From positions 184,337 to 248,336 of the forward strand of contig NZ_FNEA01000003.1 in assembly GCF_900100045.1 (NCBI RefSeq): a DNA stretch of 64,000 bases. The letters run 5' to 3'. The translations under genes and the position numbers were made by a program. The notes below the pieces were generated by a model, which was not told the DNA's origin, made no database searches, and saw only the letters and a list, made by a program, of their open reading frames with translations. The stretch is from Paracoccus denitrificans (lineage in GTDB: Bacteria > Pseudomonadota > Alphaproteobacteria > Rhodobacterales > Rhodobacteraceae). Shown piece by piece: positions 36,853 through 45,815 of the stretch; the stretch's first letter is position 1; each line of letters starts with the position of its first letter.

Positions 36853-37735
36853 TCAGTCCGACTGAATGCCGTTACGCAACGCCCGGTCCTGCCACGCCAG
36901 AAAATCGTGCAGTCCGCCGAAAGGAAAGAAATGTATACCGGAAATCAGCGGCGTGCCGTCCTTGCTGGTCTTGTCGGCAATCTCCAGAAGCAGGCTGTCA
37001 GGCTCGACCGGACGCAGAAGCTTGCGCAGTTCCAGAGCCCGGCGCTGAAGGACAGTGAGTGACGCACCCACCCCACAATTCACGCCATAACGGATCAGAT
37101 CTGACAGTTTCGTCGGTACCGCCAGTCCGACCGTAATAGGAAGATCAATTTCTGACCGGCGAAACCGGGCGGCCCAGTCGAGCACGGGGTCGCTGGCGAA
37201 AACGAACTGCGTGATCAGCGATACCCCCAAGCCCCGTCCGGTCGCGGAATGCCTGTTTCCAACGCAGGGCAGCTCCAGCCTGTGTGGATCCGCCGTCGGG
37301 ATCGACATCGCGGCACCCCTCTGGATGGCCCGCGAATGCCAGATCGGTAAAGCCATTGCGATCAAAGAGGCCCGTTGCAACCAGGTCCATTGATGACGAG
37401 AAATCACCTGCGGGCATCTTGACCAAACCCGCGATGACCAGCGCCTGGGTCACACCTGCCTCGCCTCGATATGCCGAAAGCCAATCCTGCAGAGCCCCCT
37501 TGTCTGGAACCAGCCGGGCGGGAATATGCGGCACCGGATCGGCACCTGCCAGGCGCAACATACGTGCGGTCTCGACCATCTCTTTGATCGGGACGCCTTC
37601 TATATGTGCGATGAAGACCTTTGTCCCCGGAAGAATGTGGCCTGCCCCCTCAGCACTACGGGACAGGAACAGCTTCCAGCTGCGGGGCGTAACTTCGAAG
37701 GATGTCGACGCCAAAAGCTTCTTGGCATGGGTCAT
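36853..37735 (-). pseudogene. Methylenetetrahydrofolate reductase-like gene, frameshifted
   Basis: The N-terminal ~170 residues (MTHAKKLLASTSFEVTPRSW, FIAHIEGVPIKEMVETARML, AGHPEGCRDVDPDGGS, RWKQAFRDRTG) and the C-terminal ~125 residues (GVSLITQFVFASDPVLDWAA, GVNCGVGASLTVLQRRA, GIHFFPFGGLHDFLAWQD) together form a short MTHFR-superfamily protein, but they lie in different frames. The break is at a run of five G (minus strand) at 37224-37228; four G would restore one ~294-residue frame. It is the third gene of the riboswitch-led methionine module. A base-call error in the G run is a real possibility, in which case the gene is intact. Confidence 0.75.
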
Positions 37736-37806
37736 CCGGTTCTGTTGCAAAGCACTTTCCATCACGGCCTACCCACATCCCACCGCACAGGTGCTGCACT
37801 CAACAA

Positions 37807-38844
37807 TCAGATACCACCCGCCAGAATTTCGTTTCGGACGATGTCGGCACCCGTGCTCAATGCAGCCAACTTTCCTCTTGCCACTTGGCGGGACAAAGGG
37901 GCCATGCCACAGTTGGTGCAGGGATAGAGTTTGTCGGCATCTACGAACTGAAGTGCTTTGCGCAGAATGTCGGCGACCTCCTCGGGTGTTTCGATGGCAT
38001 TGGTCGCCACGTCGATGGCCCCCACCATCACCCTTTTGCCGCGGAGGAGTTCGATCAGATCCATCGGCACGCGAGAATGCTGACATTCCAGCGAGATCAT
38101 GCCGATGCTGGACTTCTGAAGCTTGGGAAAGACCTGTTCATATTGCCGCCATTCGTCACCCAAGGTTTTCTTCCAGTCCGTATTGGCCTTGATGCCATAG
38201 CCGTAGCAGATATGGACGGCGGTTTCGCATCTCAGGCCCTCAGCCGCCTTTTCCAGGGCCGCGATGCCCCAATCGTTGACCTCGTCGAAGAAGACGTTGA
38301 AGGCTGGCTCGTCAAACTGGATGATGTCGACGCCTGCGGCTTCCAACTCCCTGGCCTCCTGGTTGAGCGCCTTGGCGAATTCCCAGGCCAGCTTTTCACG
38401 GCTTTTGTAATGGGTATCGTAAAGCGTATCGATCATAGTCATGGGCCCCGGCAGGGCCCATTTAATGGGTTGCTCGGTCTGGCTACGCAGAAACTTCGCA
38501 TCCTCTACGAAAACGGGCTGCTGGCGGGACACGGTGCCAACAACCGTCGGGACGCTGGCATCATAACGATCCCGGATCCTGACAGTCTCGCGTTTATCGA
38601 AATCGACGCCGCTGAGATTCTCGATAAATGTGGTGACGAAATGCTGCCGAGTCTGCTCGCCGTCGCTGACAATGTCGATCCCCGCTTGTCGCTGATCGTT
38701 CAAAACAACGCGTAGAGCATCCTGCTTTCCCTCGATCAACTCATCTCCTTGCAGCTTCCATGGCGACCAGAGGGTCTCGGGCTGCGCGAGCCAGGAGGGT
38801 TTAGGCAAACTACCTGCGGTCGAGGTGGGCAAAAGCTTATTCAT
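37807..38844 (-). CDS. mesD: Core-MetE-type cobalamin-independent methionine synthase (MesD-like)
   Basis: A 345-residue protein equivalent to the catalytic C-terminal half of MetE. The zinc-site residues are in place: H211 and C213 (VHICYGYG), E253 (ISLECQHSR) and C312 (PCTNCGMAPLSR). It lacks the N-terminal MetE domain that helps bind polyglutamyl folate. A DUF1852 gene lies just upstream in the same operon (28-bp gap), which is the described arrangement for MesD with MesX, a folate-independent methionine synthase pair. The assignment rests on that pairing and is inference. Confidence 0.82.
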   Translation of the reverse strand: MNKLLPTSTAGSLPKPSWLAQPETLWSPWKLQGDELIEGKQDALRVVLNDQRQAGIDIVSDGEQTRQHFVTTFIENLSGVDFDKRETVRIRDRYDASVPTVVGTVSRQQPVFVEDAKFLRSQTEQPIKWALPGPMTMIDTLYDTHYKSREKLAWEFAKALNQEARELEAAGVDIIQFDEPAFNVFFDEVNDWGIAALEKAAEGLRCETAVHICYGYGIKANTDWKKTLGDEWRQYEQVFPKLQKSSIGMISLECQHSRVPMDLIELLRGKRVMVGAIDVATNAIETPEEVADILRKALQFVDADKLYPCTNCGMAPLSRQVARGKLAALSTGADIVRNEILAGGI

Positions 38845-38872
38845 GATGAGGCGTCCTTGCATATCTGGATGT

Positions 38873-39856
38873 TCAGGTGGCGTATTGAGCGGACCATTTT
38901 TCGAGAATATCCCGGTATGGTTTTATGAAATTCTCATAGGCGAATTTTCCCTGCTCGACGGCCAGCCGACTACGCTCCTCTCGATCATAGACGATCTGGG
39001 TCAACGAATAGTCGCCATGCTTCAGGCTGGGCCGGTAACACTGCCCGGCGGGGGAGTTGGCGTTGTAGATCTCGGGCCGGTAGATGCGCTGAAAGGTCTC
39101 CATCGTGCTTATCGTCCCTATGAGTTCCAGGGAGGAGTAATCGTTGAGCAGATCGCCGGTGAAATAGAAGGCCAAGGGCGCAACGCTGTTCGGGGGCATG
39201 AAATAGCGGACCTGCAACCCCATCTTCTCGAAATACCGGTCGGTCGAGGAGAATTCGTCCTGCCGGTATTCAACGCCCAATGCGGGATGCCCGTTTTCGG
39301 TCCTGTGATATGTCCGGCTGCTAGAAACGCTCAGACATATGACTGGCGGTTTTTCGAAGTTCTCCTTGTAGACCGACGAGTTCAGGAAGCATTTGAACAG
39401 ATTTCCATGCAGATCGCCGAAATCGTCCGGTGTGCTGAAATGGGGCTGTCCCTCGTTATGCTGCGGCAGCACGACGCTGAAATCGTAATCCCGCACATAG
39501 GATGAAAAGTTGTTCCCCGCGATGCCTGCGAGCCGTTTCCCGGTCTTCAGGTCGAGAATGGTCGGCTTTAGTATCTCGATCAACGGGAAAGCGTCAACGT
39601 GACTGCCGTCACTGATGTCTATCTCCGCAGAGATAATGTCGAGTTCGACAGAGTAGCGATCACTGTTCGGATTGTCCCAGTGAGCCAGCGCGTTGAAGCG
39701 ATTGTCGATCATCGTGAACGCGTTGCGCAAATTCTCGCGTCGCCGGCTTCCTCTGGCCAGATTGGCAAAGTTGGTCGTGGCGCGTGTGCTGTCCGAAGGG
39801 CGATAGCTTTCATCGAAACGAATGCTCTTGATGGAATATGCGAGGTCTTTTCTCAT
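38873..39856 (-). CDS. mesX: DUF1852 protein, putative methionine synthesis partner (MesX-like)
   Basis: A 327-residue soluble protein (MRKDLAYSIKSIRFDESYRP...). It matches what I know of DUF1852, which is found beside core-MetE genes and was named MesX as a requirement for MesD activity. Features include YVRDYDFSVVLPQHNEGQPH, a CLSVSSSRTYHRTENGHPAL block and FMPPNSVAPLAFYFTGDLLN. ATG 39856 has AGAAGG upstream; a longer start at 39943 would add 29 residues with no clear ribosome site. It is first in the minus-strand operon behind a cobalamin riboswitch. Confidence 0.82.
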   Translation of the reverse strand: MRKDLAYSIKSIRFDESYRPSDSTRATTNFANLARGSRRRENLRNAFTMIDNRFNALAHWDNPNSDRYSVELDIISAEIDISDGSHVDAFPLIEILKPTILDLKTGKRLAGIAGNNFSSYVRDYDFSVVLPQHNEGQPHFSTPDDFGDLHGNLFKCFLNSSVYKENFEKPPVICLSVSSSRTYHRTENGHPALGVEYRQDEFSSTDRYFEKMGLQVRYFMPPNSVAPLAFYFTGDLLNDYSSLELIGTISTMETFQRIYRPEIYNANSPAGQCYRPSLKHGDYSLTQIVYDREERSRLAVEQGKFAYENFIKPYRDILEKWSAQYAT

Positions 39857-39987
39857 CCTGCATGCCTTCTGAGCGGCCTGAGGAAACAGACCGTGAAAAC
39901 CAAATGGCTCCCCGCGACAAATGTCGCGAAGCGGCGATGTCACCTTGCGGATGGGCCGCTCCCGACGCGCCCACCGCGGTCGGAACA

Positions 39988-40166
39988 GGTGATTGATCCA
40001 GGCAGGTTTCCTGACTTGCGGATCTTTACCTGGTCCAGCTTTCCCGGCGCGAAATCCGCGCCAGTGGCATGTCGGACAGGCTCTCCGCCTACAGTTGCGG
40101 GGGCAGCTTCGGATTTGGCGACAGCCTCACCGAATTCCCTTTTACCCGGAGATTTCCCCGGCACCT
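39988..40166 (-). promoter_or_regulatory. Cobalamin riboswitch upstream of the mesX-mesD operon
   Basis: On the minus strand the core motifs appear in order: GGTAAAAGGGAATTCGGTG, GAAGCTGCCCCCGCAACTGT, GCCACTGGCGC, GGGAAAGC and CCGCAAGTCAGGAAACCTGC. It ends ~130 bp before the mesX start. B12 would therefore repress cobalamin-independent methionine synthesis, leaving MetH (not in this window) to work when B12 is present. Confidence 0.92.
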
Positions 40167-40265
40167 TGATCTGACGGTAAAATCGGCTGGAACCGCGTCC
40201 GTGTCAACGCAACTGAACTGTCAAAATTTTCATGTTCATTATGAGACACCGTGCGGAGCGGGGTT

Positions 40266-41655
40266 TCAGTCGGCACCGCTGGAATAGGGGGCGAAACGCG
40301 CCTCGGCCGCGTTGACCGCGAGCGGACGGCCGACCATCGGAAAGGCACGCTGCGGACAGGCGCGCCGCTCGCACAGCTTGCAGCCGGGGCCGATAGGCGT
40401 GACCTGCGCCGGATTTTTCAGGTTCAGCCCGCGCGCATAGACCAGCCGCTCGGCATGGGCCAGATCGCAGCCAAGCGCCACGGCAAAGCTTTTGATCGGC
40501 GCGCCGAAGCCGCCGCGCCCGTGGCTGACCATCCGCGCGATCCACAGATAGCTGCGACCGTCGGGCATCTGGGCGATCTGGCGCAGAATTTCACCGGGCC
40601 GTGCAAAAGCCTCGTAGATGTTCCACAGCGGGCATGACCCGCCGATGCGCGAGAAGTGGAAATCCGTTGCCGATTGCCGTTTCGATATATTGCCCGCCCG
40701 ATCCACATGGATGAAGAAGAGCGGCACGCCACGCGCCTCGGGGCGTTGCAGCGTAGAGAGGCGGTGGCAGATCGTCTCAAACCCCACATCGAAACGGGCG
40801 GCGATCAGGTCGATGTCATATCCGGTCTTCTCGGCGGCCTGCAGGAAATCGCGATAGGGCAGGATCAGGGCGCCCGCGAAGTAATTGGCCAGCCCGATCC
40901 GCAACAGGCCTGCGCATCCGGGGTCGCACCCGCACCGACCGCCAGCCGGTCGATCACCTCGCCCTGCTCCAGAAAGGCCAGTTGCGTGGCGATCTGGAAC
41001 GCCTGCTGACCGGCATTCAGATGCTCAGCCAACCGCAGGATCCGCGTCGCGGGATCATAGCGCCGCAACGCCGCGCCGTCCGGATCGGTGGCGATGCGGA
41101 TGCCGTGCCGCCCCGCCAGCCGGTCGATCAGGCCGGGCGTCATCCGCCCCTGTGGCAGGGCGCCGCCGATGGCTTCGGCGGCCTCGTCCAGCTCCGGGAC
41201 ATAGTTGCGCCATTCATAGAACCAGTCGCGCACGGCCTCGAATGCGGCGGGGCTGGCGGCGCCGTCCGGGGTGGTGACACGGCCGGCCAGCAGATCGGCG
41301 CGTTCCGCCGTTTCGCGTAGACGGCGCTGCATGTCGACGATGGCGCGGGCGACGCCGGGCATGTTCGCGGCCAGTTCCTTGACCTCGGCCAGCCCGGCAT
41401 CGGCGCCCTGATCGGCGAGCGCAGCGCGCAGATCGGTGATCAGCCGCCCCTCGTCACTGTCCGAGAACAACTGCACGTCCAGTCCGAAGATCGCGTTCAG
41501 CCGCAGCAGGACCGGGACCGTCAGCGGGCGCTGGTTCCGCTCGATCTGGTTCAGATAGCTGGGCTGATCTCCAGCGCGCGGGCCAGCGCCGCCTGAGTCA
41601 TGCCGCGTTCCTCGCGCAGCCGACGCAGCCGGACGCCCATGAATGCCTTGCTCAT
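40266..41655 (-). pseudogene. Decayed RamB/ScfR-type XRE regulator (copy 1)
   Basis: A close homologue of the intact regulator at 42390. The helix-turn-helix start (MSKAFMGVRLRRLREERGMT) runs to a one-base deletion near 41563-41566, where ISPSYLNQIE-type sequence is lost to a stop. The next frame (MQLFSDSDEGRLITDLRAAL...) reaches a second one-base deletion near 40907, after DAQA, and the remainder (RIGLANYFAGALILPYRDFL ... CERRACPQRAFPMVGRPL) continues in another frame to 40266. Both deletions are clear from comparison with copy 2. It is therefore very unlikely to make a full regulator. Confidence 0.85.
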
Positions 41656-41764
41656 CTTTGCAACCTTTGCAATTCGCTACGTAATCCTTCGCAAGATCAC
41701 GCTATTTCAGTAGTTTAAATGAATTTCGCCACAGTGAATAGATGGCTTTGCAAATCTTGCGAAG
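41653..41764. promoter_or_regulatory. Probable regulator operators, copy 1
   Basis: TTTGCAACCTTTGCAATTCGC (41657 onward) next to the regulator start and CTTTGCAAATCTTGCGAAG (41746-41764) before the chimeric gene form related half-sites TTTGCAA/TTCGCAA. The same layout occurs around the intact copy at 43775, so they are probably binding sites for this regulator family. Confidence 0.5.
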
Positions 41765-41778
41765 CCAGAGGCACCCTG

Positions 41779-42411
41779 ATGCAGACCCGCATGGTCGAAA
41801 TGATCATTCCCGAACATGCCAACTATTACGGCACGCTTTTCGGCGGCAATGGGTTGGCGCTGATGGCCAAGGCGGCCTTCGTCGCCGCCACCCGCCATGC
41901 GGGCACATCGGTGGTCATGGCGCGGTCCGAGCAGGTCGATTTCACTACGCCGATCCGGGTGGGCGAGATTCTGGACCTGCCGGGCATCAGCTATCGCCCG
42001 GTCTTCGACTACGAACTGGTGCTGGCGGTGCCCGAGAGGCATCCCATCGGCGCGGTCGCCATCCCCTCGGACCTTGCCGGCGAGGTGCTGATCACCTATC
42101 CGGTCGAACCGGCGCGGCTGGACATCTTCACCCGCTTCCTGGTGCCCGGCAATTGCCTGCCGCGCCGTCACCGAACGGTCGAGACCACGGACATGATGCT
42201 GCAACTGGTCGCCGCCGGCCGAGGCGTCAGCGCCGTGCCCGACTGGCTCTTGCGCGAAGAGCGGGCGGGCCTGCCGATCCGTGCCGCGCGGATCGGGAAG
42301 GGGTTGCCCAAGTCGATCCATCTGGGCATCCGGCGCGGCGAAGAAGGCATCGACTATATCGCCGGCTTCCTGGACCTGACGGCGCAGGCTCAGCCCGGGG
42401 CCGCCGAATAG
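41779..42411 (+). CDS. Chimeric protein: thioesterase N-terminus fused to MetR effector domain
   Basis: A 210-residue in-frame fusion. Residues 1-67 ([37 protein letters not shown]..) are the first half of a hotdog acyl-CoA thioesterase and closely match the intact gene at 43894. From ~residue 68 (PGISYRPVFDYELVLAVPER, LITYPVEPARLDIFTRFLVP, TTDMMLQLVAAGRGVSAVP) it is the effector-binding half of a MetR-type LysR regulator, without its DNA-binding domain. Neither domain is complete, so it is most likely a deletion product, though the frame is open. Its 3' end overlaps the regulator at 42390 by 22 bp. Confidence 0.75.
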   Translation: MQTRMVEMIIPEHANYYGTLFGGNGLALMAKAAFVAATRHAGTSVVMARSEQVDFTTPIRVGEILDLPGISYRPVFDYELVLAVPERHPIGAVAIPSDLAGEVLITYPVEPARLDIFTRFLVPGNCLPRRHRTVETTDMMLQLVAAGRGVSAVPDWLLREERAGLPIRAARIGKGLPKSIHLGIRRGEEGIDYIAGFLDLTAQAQPGAAE

Positions 42412-43775
42412 GGGGCAAAGCGGGCCTCGGCGATGCTGACGGCCAGCGGCCGGCCGACCATGGGAAAGGCGCGCTGCGGGCAGGCGGGACGCTCGCAGAC
42501 CTTGCAGCCGGGGCCGATCCTGGTCGCAAGCTCGGGGTTCTTCAGATCCAGGCCCCGCGCATAGACCAGCCGGTCGGCATGGGCGAGGTCGCAGCCAAGC
42601 GCCACCGCGAAGGTCTTGACCGGCGCCCCGAACCCGCCCCGGCCATGGCTGACCACGCGCGCGATCCACAGATAGCTGCGCCCGTCCGGCATCTGGGCGA
42701 TCTGGCGGACGATCTCTCCGGGCCGGGAAAACGCCTCGTAGACGTTCCATAGCGGGCAGGAGCCGCCGATGCGCGAGAAGTGGAAATCCGTCGCCGATTG
42801 CCGCTTCGAGATGTTCCCGGCCCGGTCCACGCGGATGAAGAAGAACGGCACGCCGCGCGCCTCGGGGCGCTGCAGGGTGGACAGGCGGTGGCAGGCGGTC
42901 TCGAACCCCACGCCGAAGCGGCGCGAGATCAGGTCGATGTCATAGGCCACCGCCTCGGCCTCTTGCAGGAAGGCGCCATAGGGCAGGATCAGCGCGCCTG
43001 CAAAGTAATTCGCCAGCCCGATCCGCAACAGCGCCTGCGCGTCGGAGGCCAGGTCGGGATCGTCCGACAGCCGGGCGATGGTCTCGCCCTGTTCCAGAAA
43101 GGCCAATTGCGTGGCGATCTGAAAGGCCTGCTGGCCCTCGTTCAGATGGGGGGCGAGATGCAGGATGCGTGCGCCGGAATCGAAACGGCGCAGGCTGTCC
43201 GCGTCCAGTGCGATGCGGATGCCGTGACGCCCGGCCAGCCGGTCGACCAGCCCCGCCGCCATGCGCCCCGGCGGCAGCGCCGAGCCGATGGCCTCGGCCG
43301 AGGTCTCCAGTTCCGGGACATGGTTGCGGCGGTCATAGAACCAGTCGCGCACCGCCTCGAAGGCCGCGGGGGTGGCGGCGGCCTGCGGTTCGGTCAGCCG
43401 GCCGGCCAGCAGGTCGGCGCGCTCGGCGGTCTCGCGCAGCCGGGCCTGCATGGCGACGATGGCCCGCGCGATGCCGGGCATGTTCGAGGCCAGTTCCCGC
43501 AGTTCCGCCGTCGCCGCAGGCGCGCCCTGATCGGCCAGTGCCGCGCGCAGGTCGGTGATCAGCCGCGCCTCCTCGGCATCCGAGAACAGCTGCACGTCGA
43601 GGCCGAAGGCGCCGTTTAGCCTGAGCAGCACCGGCACGGTCAGCGGGCGCTGGTTCTGCTCGATCTGGTTGAGATAGCTGGGCGAGATCCCCAGGGCGCG
43701 CGCCAGCGCCGCCTGGGTCATGCCGCGTTCCTCGCGCAAACGGCGCAGGCGGACGCCCATGAAGCTTTTCGTCAT
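42390..43775 (-). CDS. Short-chain fatty acyl-type XRE regulator of the methylcitrate operon (copy 2)
   Basis: A 461-residue regulator with an N-terminal XRE domain (FMGVRLRRLREERGMTQAAL, GISPSYLNQIEQNQRPLTVP), a DUF955-like centre and a C-terminal DUF2083 domain (TLQRPEARGVPFFFIRVDRA, SRIGGSCPLWNVYEAFSRPG, CKVCERPACPQRAFPMVGRP). ATG 43775 (MTKSFMG) is chosen; longer starts read into the operator region. It is divergent from the thioesterase-prpDCB operon. ScfR/PrpR-type relatives respond to propionyl or methylcitrate metabolites. Confidence 0.87.
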   Translation of the reverse strand: MTKSFMGVRLRRLREERGMTQAALARALGISPSYLNQIEQNQRPLTVPVLLRLNGAFGLDVQLFSDAEEARLITDLRAALADQGAPAATAELRELASNMPGIARAIVAMQARLRETAERADLLAGRLTEPQAAATPAAFEAVRDWFYDRRNHVPELETSAEAIGSALPPGRMAAGLVDRLAGRHGIRIALDADSLRRFDSGARILHLAPHLNEGQQAFQIATQLAFLEQGETIARLSDDPDLASDAQALLRIGLANYFAGALILPYGAFLQEAEAVAYDIDLISRRFGVGFETACHRLSTLQRPEARGVPFFFIRVDRAGNISKRQSATDFHFSRIGGSCPLWNVYEAFSRPGEIVRQIAQMPDGRSYLWIARVVSHGRGGFGAPVKTFAVALGCDLAHADRLVYARGLDLKNPELATRIGPGCKVCERPACPQRAFPMVGRPLAVSIAEARFAPYSAAPG

Positions 43776-43884
43776 CTTCGCAACCTTCGCAATTTGCAGG
43801 CGCAATCTTCGCAGATCAACGCCTTTTCAGGAGTTTAACGGACATGGAGCTTTGTGGATAGATGCCTTTGCCAATTTTGCGAAG
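43776..43884. promoter_or_regulatory. Probable regulator operators, copy 2
   Basis: TTCGCAACCTTCGCAATTTGC just upstream of the regulator start (43777 onward) and CTTTGCCAATTTTGCGAAG (43866-43884) before the thioesterase gene are equivalent in sequence and spacing to the copy-1 sites. They are likely sites for autoregulation and control of prpDCB. Confidence 0.55.
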
Positions 43885-43893
43885 GTCGCGTTG

Positions 43894-44295
43894 ATGCCCG
43901 CCCCAACCTGCATGGTCGAGATGATCTTTCCCGAACAGGCGAACCATTACGGCACGCTGTTCGGCGGCAATGCCCTGGCCCTGATGGCCAAGGCGGCTTT
44001 CGTCGCGGCGGCCCGGCATGCGGGCATGTCGGTGGTCATGGCGCGCTCGGAACGGGTCGATTTCGCGACGCCGGTGCGCGTGGGCGAACTGCTGGAGCTG
44101 CAGGCCCGCGTCATCCGCACCGGGCGCAGCTCGATGACCGTCGAGGTCTCGGCCGAGGCCGGGGAACTGACCGGCGCGCTGCGGCGCGAGGTGCTGCGCG
44201 GACGGTTCGAGATGGTGGCGGTGGATGCGGACGGTCGCCCGCAACCCATCGCACGGAAGAATTGCAACGAAGGAACAGACAATGATCACGCATGA
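43894..44295 (+). CDS. Acyl-CoA thioesterase, hotdog fold
   Basis: A 133-residue YciA/BACH-like thioesterase. The motifs are [20 protein letters not shown] (~residues 7-26), [20 protein letters not shown] and [20 protein letters not shown]. It hydrolyses short acyl-CoA. It begins the operon that contains prpD, prpC and prpB, overlapping prpD by 14 bp. It may relieve propionyl-CoA or methylcitryl-CoA build-up during propionate use. ATG 43894 follows a probable regulator site directly. Confidence 0.82.
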   Translation: MPAPTCMVEMIFPEQANHYGTLFGGNALALMAKAAFVAAARHAGMSVVMARSERVDFATPVRVGELLELQARVIRTGRSSMTVEVSAEAGELTGALRREVLRGRFEMVAVDADGRPQPIARKNCNEGTDNDHA

Positions 44296-45805
44296 GGTGC
44301 GGACCTACAAATCCGCCGAACATCTGCCGCGCCAGGAACAGCTGGCCTGGAAGATCGCCGAGGTCGCCGCCGACCCGGTCGAGGTCGAGGCCGAAGTGAC
44401 CGAGATGATCGTCAACCGCATCATCGACAATGCGGCGGTGGCGGCGGCGTCGCTGGCCCGCCGCCCGGTGGCCTCGGCCCGCGCGCAGGCCCTGTCGCAG
44501 GCGCTGTGCCATCCGTTGCAATGCGGCGCCACGGTCTTCGGCATGACTGACGCCACCCGCGTCAGCCCGGAATGGGCGGCCTGGGCCAATGGCACCGCGG
44601 TGCGCGAACTGGATTTCCACGACACCTTCCTGGCCGCGGATTACAGCCATCCGGGCGACAACATCCCGCCGATCCTGGCCGTGGCGCAGCATTGCCTGCG
44701 CTCGGGGCGCGACCTGGTCCGCGGCATCGCCACCGGCTACGAGATCCAGGTGAACCTGGTGCGCGGCATCTGCCTGCACGAGCACAAGATCGACCATATC
44801 GCCCATCTGGGCCCCTCGGCCGCCGCCGGGATCGGCACGGCGCTGAACCTGCCCGCCGAGGTGATCCACCAGGCCGTGCAGCAGGCGCTGCATGTCACCA
44901 CCACCACGCGGCAAAGCCGCAAGGGCGAGATTTCTAGCTGGAAGGCCTATGCCCCCGCCTTTGCCGGCAAGATGGCCATCGAGGCGGTGGACCGGGTCAT
45001 GCGCGGCGAAGGCGCCCCCAGCCCGGCATGGGAGGGCGAGGACGGCTTCATCGCCTGGCTGCTCGGCGGTCCGAACGCCCGCTATCAGGTGCCGCTGCCG
45101 GGCAAGGGCGAGGCCAAGCGCGCCATCCTCGACACCTATACCAAGGAGCATTCGGCGGAATACCAGAGCCAGGCGCTGATCGATCTCGCCCGCCGGCTGG
45201 GGCCGAGGATCGGCGACCTGTCCTGGGTGGACAGCATCGTGATCCACACCAGCCACCATACGCATCATGTCATCGGCACCGGCGCGAACGACCCGCAGAA
45301 GCTGGACCCCAAGGCCAGCCGCGAGACGCTGGACCATTCCATCATGTATATCTTCGCCGTGGCGCTGGAGGATGGCGGCTGGCATCACGAACGCTCCTAT
45401 GCCCCCGAGCGCGCGAACCGGCCCGAGACCGTGGCGCTGTGGCACAAGATCACCACCACCGAGGACCCGGAATGGACGCGGCGCTATCACGCCCGCGACC
45501 CGCGCGAAAAGGCGTTCGGCGGTCGCGTGGAGGTGGTGCTGAAGGACGGCACCCGCATCGAGGACGAGCTGGCGCTGGCCGATGCCCATCCCGACGGCGC
45601 CCGCCCCTTCATGCGGGAAAACTATGTCCAGAAGTTCCTGACGCTTTCGGACGGCATCATCGCCACCGCCGAGCAGCACCGCTTCCTGGACGCGGTGCAA
45701 AGCCTGCCCGACCTGCCCGCCGGGCGGCTGGGCGAGCTGAACTTCACCGTCTCGCCCACGCGCCTGGGCGGCCCGGTCCTCCATGGCATCTTCGACTGGA
45801 AATGA
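44282..45805 (+). CDS. prpD: 2-methylcitrate dehydratase (PrpD/MmgE family)
   Basis: A 507-residue cytoplasmic enzyme dehydrating 2-methylcitrate in the methylcitrate cycle. It has the MmgE/PrpD signature regions [44 protein letters not shown] and the substrate-site [23 protein letters not shown] 44282 overlaps the thioesterase end. It lies in the operon with methylcitrate synthase and methylisocitrate lyase, which fixes the pathway. Confidence 0.94.
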   Translation: MITHEVRTYKSAEHLPRQEQLAWKIAEVAADPVEVEAEVTEMIVNRIIDNAAVAAASLARRPVASARAQALSQALCHPLQCGATVFGMTDATRVSPEWAAWANGTAVRELDFHDTFLAADYSHPGDNIPPILAVAQHCLRSGRDLVRGIATGYEIQVNLVRGICLHEHKIDHIAHLGPSAAAGIGTALNLPAEVIHQAVQQALHVTTTTRQSRKGEISSWKAYAPAFAGKMAIEAVDRVMRGEGAPSPAWEGEDGFIAWLLGGPNARYQVPLPGKGEAKRAILDTYTKEHSAEYQSQALIDLARRLGPRIGDLSWVDSIVIHTSHHTHHVIGTGANDPQKLDPKASRETLDHSIMYIFAVALEDGGWHHERSYAPERANRPETVALWHKITTTEDPEWTRRYHARDPREKAFGGRVEVVLKDGTRIEDELALADAHPDGARPFMRENYVQKFLTLSDGIIATAEQHRFLDAVQSLPDLPAGRLGELNFTVSPTRLGGPVLHGIFDWK

Positions 45806-45815
45806 GGAGATCATA

